This document shows, piece by piece, positions 1-5,314 of a stretch of DNA of 6,708 bases. A program made the position numbers and the translations under genes. Location: contig JAEYZS010000301.1 of assembly GCA_023427925.1 (NCBI GenBank), positions 1 to 6,708 of the forward strand. Reading direction: 5' to 3'. The notes beneath the pieces were generated by a model. The model was not told where the DNA came from, did not search any database, and saw only the letters and a list, made by a program, of their open reading frames with translations. Each line of letters opens with the position of its first letter. Position 1 is the stretch's first letter. Source of the stretch: Pseudomonadota bacterium. Its GTDB lineage: Bacteria > Bdellovibrionota > Bdellovibrionia > Bdellovibrionales > JAEYZS01.

Positions 1-194
1 GCTTCTGTAAGACCTTGATAGCTGTGACAAGGAGTGCAATTCACTCTGAAAATTTCTTTGGCTTCCGCAAAAAGTGGATTTGAAACTTGGCTATAGGTGT
101 TTGCATCATGAGTAGAAGAGTTTTCGATATCCAAGCAACCTTTAAGAGCTAACACTGAGATGACTATAATTGAAAATAAAAAACTCTTTTTCAT
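1..194 (-). CDS. Lipoprotein c-type cytochrome, N-terminal part (runs off the left edge)
   Basis: Reading leftward from the ATG at 194-192, 64 codons are open to the window edge, so the C-terminus is missing. The protein starts MKKSFLFSIIVISV and has a hydrophobic signal sequence ending in LALKGC, so Cys20 is a likely lipidated residue (signal peptidase II). A short linker follows, then a heme c site CTPCH at residues 53-57, preceded by AKEIFRVN, the usual helix before a CXXCH motif in class I or planctomycete-type cytochrome domains. The product should be a membrane-anchored periplasmic electron carrier. A Shine-Dalgarno-like AGGAAG lies just upstream of the ATG, and a perfect TATAAT lies about 40 bases upstream. 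The gene is divergent from a second heme-protein gene at 250. The distal heme ligand and total length cannot be seen. It is not in the supplied set of longer reading frames because it is truncated, but start, lipobox and heme motif agree. Confidence 0.85.
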   Translation of the reverse strand, partial: MKKSFLFSIIVISVLALKGCLDIENSSTHDANTYSQVSNPLFAEAKEIFRVNCTPCHSYQGLTE

Positions 195-232
195 CGCTTC
201 CTAACTATCGAATAACCTTGCTACAAACCATC

Positions 233-238
233 ATTATA
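233..238 (-). promoter_or_regulatory. Candidate -10 element for the leftward cytochrome lipoprotein
   Basis: The reverse strand reads TATAAT exactly. It would place transcription start near 226 and give a leader of about 30 bases that carries the AGGAAG ribosome site before the ATG at 194. No good TTGACA-like -35 box is seen at 16-18 bases upstream, so another sigma factor or an activator may be involved. The box overlaps the rightward -10 at 235-240. Confidence 0.45.
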
Positions 239-240
239 AA
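235..240 (+). promoter_or_regulatory. Candidate -10 element for the rightward cytochrome-barrel operon
   Basis: TATAAA lies 9 bases upstream of the GTG at 250. Transcription would begin around 247, leaving almost no leader, which fits the absence of a Shine-Dalgarno sequence before this gene. No convincing -35 box is seen. It overlaps the opposite-strand TATAAT at 233-238, so the two promoters probably compete or are co-regulated. Confidence 0.35.
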
Positions 241-249
241 TATGCTTTA

Positions 250-1413
250 GTGATGCGGCCACTTATTTTTGTAATTTTCTGGACCTTACTTATTCCTCAA
301 TGGGCTTCAGCTTATCCTGAGTTTATTGGTTATAAATACACTTCATGTGTGACTTGCCATTACAATGGACAAGGCAGTGGACCTCTTAACGACTATGGTC
401 GGGCAGTATGGGCATCTGAAATTGCAGGTCGAATGTTTGCAGGAAATAAAACCGCTGAACAACTCGGAGAATCTTCTGGTTTTCTTGGCAAAAAAGAAAT
501 GTGGTGGTGGTTCAAGCCTGGCATCAAAGCCAGACAGCTGGCCTATCACGACAATGCGGGTAAGTCCAACAGCGATACGAGAACGATTCTGATGCAAGCT
601 GAGGTGAATACAGCAATTTTATTAAAAAAGGACCAATCTCTCGCGCTCATTGGATCATTCGGATATATACCTACTCCGTATAGTGCAAAGACAAATCCAG
701 CATCACCAAAATTCGATAATTGGATCTCGCGGGAACACTACTTGCGGTGGCAGGCTTCAGAGACGACTTGGCTTTATGCAGGAATGGTAGATAAAGTCTA
801 TGGTTTAAGAATCAGTAATCACATGGCGTTCAGCAGAAGATTCACTGGCCTTAACCAAAGCGATCAAAGTCACGGCCTAGTCTATCATTACATCAAACCA
901 AATTGGGAATTTACAGTGAATGGATTCTTGGGAAGTCTCTATCAAAAGTCTGAACTTCGTCAGGTCGGTGGATCGATGATGTTTGAGTACGACATTGCTC
1001 AAGATTTTCGAATCGGTACATCGGCGCTGGTCTCATCAAATGACTTTATCGACATGAAGAGATTTGGAATCCACTCTAAGCGCGGTTACGGAAACGGAAC
1101 TGCTATTTTATTTGAAATGGGCATAATCGATAATGCACCGAAATTTTCTACGGCGAGAATGGGTTATTATTTATTTTCAGAAGCAATGCAAAGGATTAAA
1201 AGAGGTTATCATTTCTTTATTTCTGGACAAGCATACAAAGAAGACATGAGTGGGAAATACCAAGATACTTTGAGATTCGGCGCGGGGCTATTAATGTTCC
1301 CAATGCAAAGACTAGAATTTAGATTGGAAGCCGAAAATGAAAGAAAATTAGCGAGTGATGAAGTCCAAGATGAAAAGTGGTCAATTTTAGGCCAAGTTCA
1401 TTTATCAATGTAG
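250..1413 (+). CDS. Cyc2-like fused monoheme cytochrome / outer-membrane beta-barrel protein
   Basis: The 387-residue product has a signal peptide (residues 1-21, cleavage after ASA) and then AYPEFIGYKYTSCVTCH, with the only two cysteines, C33 and C36, and H37 forming one c-type heme site. PLNDYGR follows at 45-51. The remaining ~300 residues are alternating polar/aromatic stretches with no further transmembrane helix, as expected for a porin-like barrel. Examples are WLYAGMVDKVYGLRISNH at about 174-191 and the final WSILGQVHLSM. The layout (signal, a Pro-x-Phe segment, single CXXCH, Pro-Leu-Asn...GR, barrel) matches that described for Cyc2 outer-membrane cytochrome-porins, which pass electrons from extracellular Fe(II). 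The relation is by architecture and short motif only, and iron oxidation is not claimed. The start may be GTG at 250 or ATG at 253; neither has a ribosome site, and a stop in frame at 202 rules out a longer form. First gene of a probable three-gene operon; divergent neighbour is also a heme protein. An uncharacterised family is the alternative. Confidence 0.75.
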   Translation: MMRPLIFVIFWTLLIPQWASAYPEFIGYKYTSCVTCHYNGQGSGPLNDYGRAVWASEIAGRMFAGNKTAEQLGESSGFLGKKEMWWWFKPGIKARQLAYHDNAGKSNSDTRTILMQAEVNTAILLKKDQSLALIGSFGYIPTPYSAKTNPASPKFDNWISREHYLRWQASETTWLYAGMVDKVYGLRISNHMAFSRRFTGLNQSDQSHGLVYHYIKPNWEFTVNGFLGSLYQKSELRQVGGSMMFEYDIAQDFRIGTSALVSSNDFIDMKRFGIHSKRGYGNGTAILFEMGIIDNAPKFSTARMGYYLFSEAMQRIKRGYHFFISGQAYKEDMSGKYQDTLRFGAGLLMFPMQRLEFRLEAENERKLASDEVQDEKWSILGQVHLSM

Positions 1414-1420
1414 CTAAGAA

Positions 1421-1428
1421 GAAAGGTG
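1421..1428 (+). promoter_or_regulatory. Ribosome binding site of the second operon gene
   Basis: GAAAGGTG, with AGG six bases before the ATG at 1433, is the only strong Shine-Dalgarno sequence in this operon. It fixes the start of the 246-residue protein and contrasts with the weak or missing sites of the genes before and after it. Confidence 0.6.
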
Positions 1429-1432
1429 TAAG

Positions 1433-2173
1433 ATGAAAAAAAATATTTTCATATTGTTTTTTGCTATGATTTTCATCGTACATTCTTTTGAGGTTTATGC
1501 ACAAAAATCTCCTAATCGAACTAAGCGTGTTAAATCGGGTAGTGCGAAAAGCAAAGCCTCTTCTAAAGCGAGAGCAAGAGGCAAAGTGCAAAAGCCTTCG
1601 GCCACTCAGCAACCTACAACTACTAGAACAAAGCGAACTAGAACTGCAAAGGAAACAGATCGAAGCCACTTTATATTCGGTCCCAAAGTTTTACTCTGGC
1701 AGGAATCCATTCCTGCAACTCGAGGGGCAGATTCATCTGAGCTGAGAACTCAATTTTCTGGTATGGCACTCGGAGTAACCTTTAGAAAACCAACTTCTAA
1801 TATAAGATGGATGCAGTCCCATTCGTTTGATGTTGCAGGGGGAGCCCTGGTTGCTAAGAGTGCGGGAACTACATTTACAGATCATCTAAAAAATCAAATG
1901 TGGTACTCTGTGACGGCGAGACCTGGTCTGGGTTATCGCACAACTTCTAATTCAGAACTTGGTTTTGGTGTGCCCCTTACATTCCGAAAAATTGATTGGC
2001 AACTCAAGGATCCTGCGCTGAAGCTTGAACGAGCATCATCCTTTTCTTATGGACTCAGTGGCACCTACGTTACTCAACTTTCGAGAAGTAGCTCATTATT
2101 GGTTGAAGTGACTCAGCATATACCGTGGAGCGCATTTGTTTGGTCGATCGGATGGAACTATAGGTTTTACTAA
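1433..2173 (+). CDS. Predicted outer-membrane beta-barrel protein with a basic linker
   Basis: I do not recognise a named family. The 246-residue product has a clear signal peptide (MKKNIFILFF..., likely cleavage after VYA at residue 23). Residues 25-77 form a low-complexity Ser/Thr/Ala linker with about 18 lysines and arginines and only two acidic residues. The rest (78-246) consists of short amphipathic beta-type stretches and ends in WSIGWNYRFY. A terminal aromatic residue with alternating hydrophobics is the usual beta-signal for BAM-dependent insertion, and ~170 residues fit a barrel of about eight strands. There are no cysteines, so it is not a heme protein. It starts 19 bases after the cytochrome-barrel gene with a good ribosome site and ends 6 bases before the HTTM-DCC gene, so it is very likely co-transcribed with both. 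The basic linker might bind peptidoglycan, LPS or another anionic polymer in the periplasm; that is inference. Confidence 0.65.
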   Translation: MKKNIFILFFAMIFIVHSFEVYAQKSPNRTKRVKSGSAKSKASSKARARGKVQKPSATQQPTTTRTKRTRTAKETDRSHFIFGPKVLLWQESIPATRGADSSELRTQFSGMALGVTFRKPTSNIRWMQSHSFDVAGGALVAKSAGTTFTDHLKNQMWYSVTARPGLGYRTTSNSELGFGVPLTFRKIDWQLKDPALKLERASSFSYGLSGTYVTQLSRSSSLLVEVTQHIPWSAFVWSIGWNYRFY

Positions 2174-2179
2174 GTTCAA

Positions 2180-3916
2180 ATGAAAAAATTATTTTCCTTA
2201 GACTTAAGATCGCTTGCCTTATTTCGGATTTCTTTAGCCCTTATTTTTTTATACGACATTGCAGTTCGTTTTGGACATCGAGAAGTCTTTTATACCGATG
2301 ACGGAGTACTTTCTAGAGTAACTTATATTGATATGCTTCAGCTTCCGTGGAAGTTCACCCTCCTTACATTGAACGGAAGTATCGAGTTCGTAAATCTCCT
2401 CTTGGCGATTGGGATCATCGCTGGGGTTATGTTTTTATTGGGTATTCGAACAAAAATTGCAGGAATGATTTGTTGGATTCTGCTCATGACGTTTCACGAG
2501 CGCCACCCACTTATCTCTCATGGAGGAGACAATTTACTCCGCTTATTGTTCTTTTGGGGCCACTTTTTACCACTGAATGCCAAATTTTCATTTGATAGTA
2601 TTTTGTCTAAATCGGAAGCTCCTAAATCAAATTTGATTTCTAGTATTTTTACATTTAGCTATATCATGCAGGTCTGCTTTGTATATATCTTCACTTCACT
2701 TTACAAATTGGACCCGAGTTGGACTAAAGATTTCACTGCAGTTTACTACACCCTTCACTTAGATATTTTTGCGAAACCCTTAGGTATATGGATTTCTCAG
2801 TTTGATATTGTAACGAAATTTCTTACGGCCATGACTATGTTGATCGAGTCTTTCGGTGTGCTTTTACTTTTTATTCCTATTAAAAATCATATTTTTAGAA
2901 TGAATGCGATTATCCTGTTTATAGGCCTGCACTTCAGTATCTGGATGACTATGCAACTGGGAGTCTTTGCTCCTGCTTGTATTGCCGCCTGGCTTGCACT
3001 CCTGCCGTCAGAGTTTTGGGATATTTTACTGAGCAATGCAAAATCTAAAATGAAAAGTGCAATCATTTACTACGATAGAGATTGTGGATTTTGTTATAAG
3101 ATCGCTCATCTCCTACGGATGTTTATGGGGATTTTGAATTCGGAAATTAAGCCGGCACAATCTCATCCACATATTTTTAAAATTATGGACGAGCAGAATT
3201 CATGGGTTCTTTCTTTAAATGGCAAAGAGCATACAAAATTCGATGCCATCTTGGAGCTCGTAAAGATTTCTCCAATTCGTTTGACCTTCCTGCCACTTTT
3301 CATTTTGAAACCAATTGGAAATTATTTGTATGATGTTGTTGCTGCGAATAGAGATTGGTGTGGACGCACCTTGAATGCCCTTGGGAGTTCGCAGGTGAGA
3401 CTTGAGGGCGGCTGGCTTCTTAAGTCTTTGAATGCACTTCTTATAGTTACTGTATTTGCTTGGAATATTGAGGGATATGTTGGGCACAAAAGATTCGATG
3501 TCCAAAGCCCCTGGACAGAAATTGTGTTTTCTCTTCAATTAAACCAACAGTGGAATATGTTTGCTCCTTATCCAATGACAGATGACGGTTGGTATATAAT
3601 CGAGGCTAAATTTTTGGATGATTCAACCTACGACATTTTAAATGACAAACCTTTTGATGTGGAAAAACCAAAGAATGTGGCGGTGACTTATGGAGATTCG
3701 AGTTGGCAAAAATATATGATGAATCTCTGGCTTGCTGAAAATATTAAACACCGAGTACTCTTTGGAAATTTTTTATGCAGAAAATGGAATCGAGAAAATT
3801 ATCATAAAATAAAATCTTTTAAACTCTATTTTATGCACGAACCAACCCCGCCAATGGGTTATCCAGTGCCGGAACCTGCTCAAACACTATTGCACGAGGG
3901 TAACTGTTTTAATTAA
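2180..3916 (+). CDS. HTTM-domain membrane protein fused to a DCC (DUF393) thiol-disulfide oxidoreductase domain
   Basis: The 578-residue product has three parts. Residues 1-285 form a multi-helix HTTM region, the domain shared with vitamin K-dependent gamma-carboxylase. It opens with DLRSLALFRISLALIFLYD and FYTDDGVLSR, and carries HERHPLISHGGDN at 106-118 followed by LLFFWGHFLPL, all typical of HTTM proteins. Residues 293-405 are a DCC/DUF393 domain: IIYYDRDCGFC gives the D-x-x-C-x-x-C signature with D299, C302 and C305, and YDVVAANRDWCG at 384-395 is its usual C-terminal part. Residues 411-578 hold one more hydrophobic helix (about 413-430) and then QWNMFAPYP with DDGW (457-471), a motif common after HTTM domains. 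HTTM and DCC proteins are often encoded side by side; here they are one chain. A role in thiol redox in the membrane is likely, the substrate unknown. The start is 6 bases after the preceding stop, without a clear ribosome site, suggesting translational coupling. The 3' end overlaps the convergent gene by 4 bases. Confidence 0.85.
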   Translation: MKKLFSLDLRSLALFRISLALIFLYDIAVRFGHREVFYTDDGVLSRVTYIDMLQLPWKFTLLTLNGSIEFVNLLLAIGIIAGVMFLLGIRTKIAGMICWILLMTFHERHPLISHGGDNLLRLLFFWGHFLPLNAKFSFDSILSKSEAPKSNLISSIFTFSYIMQVCFVYIFTSLYKLDPSWTKDFTAVYYTLHLDIFAKPLGIWISQFDIVTKFLTAMTMLIESFGVLLLFIPIKNHIFRMNAIILFIGLHFSIWMTMQLGVFAPACIAAWLALLPSEFWDILLSNAKSKMKSAIIYYDRDCGFCYKIAHLLRMFMGILNSEIKPAQSHPHIFKIMDEQNSWVLSLNGKEHTKFDAILELVKISPIRLTFLPLFILKPIGNYLYDVVAANRDWCGRTLNALGSSQVRLEGGWLLKSLNALLIVTVFAWNIEGYVGHKRFDVQSPWTEIVFSLQLNQQWNMFAPYPMTDDGWYIIEAKFLDDSTYDILNDKPFDVEKPKNVAVTYGDSSWQKYMMNLWLAENIKHRVLFGNFLCRKWNRENYHKIKSFKLYFMHEPTPPMGYPVPEPAQTLLHEGNCFN

Positions 3917-3927
3917 AAGCTTTTACC
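3899..3927 (+). terminator. Weak AT-rich hairpin at the convergent gene ends
   Basis: GGTAA at 3899-3903 can pair with TTACC at 3923-3927, enclosing TTTT/AAAA around an AATT loop, with an internal mismatch. A TTTT follows shortly on the + strand. Two short palindromes overlap here: TTTTAATTAAAA (3907-3918) and AAAAGCTTTT (3915-3924). It is the only stem seen where the two operons meet and could end the rightward transcript, but it is GC-poor and not a standard terminator. Confidence 0.25.
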
Positions 3928-4242
3928 ATTTTCGAAATAATCTGATTTTTGTATAGGAACAAATATTACTGCAATATCTTGTGATTGTGTCATTTCATGA
4001 ATTTTTGAGGTTATGATCTTTGCTGATCGTTCCTTGATTTCTTGCGACCTTTCGAACCAGTAAACCTCAGTGAATGGGTATGACGGAGAAGCTTTCCCAT
4101 CAGAAAAATACTGAGTTGAAATCAGCTCAAAGGTAAAATTATCTTCCGAAGTTTCCATTGCAGTTGCCAGTTCCTTGGGTAAGGCTTTGCTAAGCATTGC
4201 AACTTGTGTGTCAGATAAAGATCTAAATCGAATGTGTGGCAT
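3913..4242 (-). CDS. DUF1904 family protein (tautomerase-like fold)
   Basis: From the ATG at 4242-4240 the product is 109 residues, beginning MPHIRFRSLS. A TTG six bases upstream would add only two residues and has no support; an in-frame stop lies at 4260. The protein matches my recollection of DUF1904 along its whole length: the MPHIRFR start, the EDNFTFELI stretch near residue 35, SYPFTEVYWFER near 54-65, and the C-terminal VIFVPIQKSDYFENGKSF. DUF1904 is, as I recall, placed in the MIF/tautomerase clan; members of that clan use an N-terminal proline exposed after Met removal, and Pro2 is present here. Enzyme activity is unproven. It is cytoplasmic (no signal or helix). Its stop codon shares TTAA with the stop of the convergent HTTM-DCC gene. 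It lies 50 bases downstream of the last gene of the leftward operon but may have its own promoter. Confidence 0.85.
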   Translation of the reverse strand: MPHIRFRSLSDTQVAMLSKALPKELATAMETSEDNFTFELISTQYFSDGKASPSYPFTEVYWFERSQEIKERSAKIITSKIHEMTQSQDIAVIFVPIQKSDYFENGKSF

Positions 4243-4251
4243 ACACAAATA

Positions 4252-4278
4252 ATTATTTCATATCATCCCCGCCGTCAA
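4252..4278 (-). promoter_or_regulatory. Candidate promoter for the DUF1904 gene, near-leaderless
   Basis: On the reverse strand TTGACG (4278-4273) and AATAAT (4257-4252) each match five of six consensus bases, with a slightly short 15-base spacer. Transcription would start close to 4245, only a few bases before the ATG at 4242, which agrees with the lack of a Shine-Dalgarno sequence. The -10 sits in a perfect 12-base palindrome AAATAATTATTT (4247-4258), which could be an operator or chance in AT-rich DNA. Confidence 0.35.
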
Positions 4279-4292
4279 TACTTTGAAGCGGA

Positions 4293-4730
4293 TTAAAATA
4301 TCTTTCTGAAGATATGATTTCTTTGGTTATAGGTTACAGTCATCTCAACCATTATACTGTCGGCATGGAGAACTCCCACACAGCTAGAATGTATTGAAGT
4401 AGAGTATCCGGTAATTGTCGGGCAAACAGTTCTTCCAAGACGATCTTTAAATGTCACAATATAAGATAGCCCAGTGTTTTCACCCTCTGATGGCGCAATG
4501 GCTCCCAGGAAAGTGTAATCGTAGAGAGTATTATTATTGTTGGAAGGCGGTCTATAAAAATAAAGCTCAGCGTAGAGTTCGGGCTTTTCATTGTAAGGGT
4601 ACTCAAACCAAAGCGAGCTTAAAGAATAGTTTGCTACAGTCGTGATTCTTCCACAGTTTTGGAATAACAGCGTGGTAATCACGAACAAGGCTAGGATTGT
4701 AAATATAGTCACTAATCTATTAAAACTCAT
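4293..4730 (-). CDS. Small secreted lipoprotein with FQNCG lipobox
   Basis: The 145-residue product has a hydrophobic leader ending in TTLLFQNCG, so Cys26 is the likely lipidated residue. The mature part (27-145) is mostly predicted beta-type sequence, with a PPSNNNN loop at 61-67 and two further cysteines at 103 and 117 that could form a disulfide in the periplasm. I recognise no domain; a small beta-sandwich is possible. It is the last gene of the leftward operon. Its ATG overlaps the stop of the cytochrome gene as ATGA (4730-4727), so its translation is probably coupled and the start is secure. No clear terminator hairpin follows its stop; the DUF1904 gene begins 50 bases further on. The leader resembles that of the lipoprotein encoded two genes upstream. 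Confidence 0.75.
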   Translation of the reverse strand: MSFNRLVTIFTILALFVITTLLFQNCGRITTVANYSLSSLWFEYPYNEKPELYAELYFYRPPSNNNNTLYDYTFLGAIAPSEGENTGLSYIVTFKDRLGRTVCPTITGYSTSIHSSCVGVLHADSIMVEMTVTYNQRNHIFRKIF

Positions 4731-5314
4731 GGCGACCCCAGGTTTCTTAAGTAGGTTGCGATATATTCAAGTTGTGTGTTGCTTAAGCCTTGCAATACTG
4801 GAATTCGCATCTGTGGTTGTGTTTGAATTGAACCTTTTATTTGTCCTGCCGTTCTATCACGAAGATCAGCGGCATAATGACAAGCAATACAGTTTGATGT
4901 GAAGAGAGCTCTTCCCATGGAGATTTGTCCGCTCAGAACTGGATTATCACTGTCCACTAACACGAGATTGTCTAACTTTTTTACTGTAATTGGTCCATGC
5001 GTGATTCTAACTAAACTGTGACTCTGAATTTCAAAACGAATTTTTACGGTAGCTTCCTTGTTACAGCGCAAGAAAAAATTTGAAAAGATAAAAGGATCTT
5101 GCATGATCTGGCAGACGTTTTCCGTGTCATCAAGCAATACAGCTTTAAAAGCGGACTTGTGAGCAGGCATAGGTGTTCCCGTGACTCGAAACGGAATCTG
5201 CATGTAAGGAACAAATACATCACTATTAAAAAGTGAGCTAGCCTTCCAATCATTTGCGATTACAGAGCCATGAAATACGAACAGAGCTGAAATAAATCCG
5301 ATAACTCGAATCAT
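4727..5314 (-). CDS. Secreted monoheme c-type cytochrome with an unknown N-terminal domain
   Basis: The 195-residue product starts with a signal peptide (MIRVIGFISALFVFHGSVIA, cleavage after residue 20). Residues 21-125 form a domain I do not recognise; Cys68 and Cys84 could make a disulfide. Residues 130-193 are a class I cytochrome c-like domain: ISMGRALFTSNCIACH carries the heme site C142, C145, H146, and LSNTQLEYIATYLRNL is the usual C-terminal helix. Met169 in QPQMRIP is the likely distal iron ligand. The heme domain is short (about 65 residues). It should act as a periplasmic electron carrier or sensor. The ATG at 5314 overlaps the upstream stop as ATGA, with GGCAGG a few bases before it, and its own stop overlaps the next start in the same way. 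Its operon partners are two lipoproteins and a DUF1501 protein, so the electron partner is probably among the products of this operon or outside the window. Confidence 0.85.
   Translation of the reverse strand: MIRVIGFISALFVFHGSVIANDWKASSLFNSDVFVPYMQIPFRVTGTPMPAHKSAFKAVLLDDTENVCQIMQDPFIFSNFFLRCNKEATVKIRFEIQSHSLVRITHGPITVKKLDNLVLVDSDNPVLSGQISMGRALFTSNCIACHYAADLRDRTAGQIKGSIQTQPQMRIPVLQGLSNTQLEYIATYLRNLGSP

Noticed and set aside
242..250. Three-codon upstream frame ATG CTT TAG before the cytochrome-barrel gene
   Set aside because: It begins two bases after the likely -10 box, so it would probably not be transcribed; a leader peptide cannot be supported.
343..597. Opposite-strand 84-residue and same-strand 75-residue open frames inside the cytochrome-barrel gene
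   Set aside because: Both lie fully inside a gene with signal peptide, heme motif and a full-length frame; neither has a recognisable motif or start signal.
1319..1669. Reverse-strand 116-residue open frame rich in Ser, Leu, Arg and Cys
   Set aside because: It is the antisense of the basic low-complexity linker and the end of the upstream gene; its odd composition follows from that, and it spans a gene junction.
3215..3538. Reverse-strand 107-residue open frame
   Set aside because: Antisense to the DCC domain, whose conserved residues explain the sequence.
4451..4645. Forward-strand 64-residue open frame
   Set aside because: Lies within the small lipoprotein gene, with no ribosome site or motif.
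4642..4902. Forward-strand 86-residue frame with hydrophobic stretches
   Set aside because: Covers the junction of two coupled leftward genes; the hydrophobic run is antisense to the lipoprotein leader and cytochrome end.
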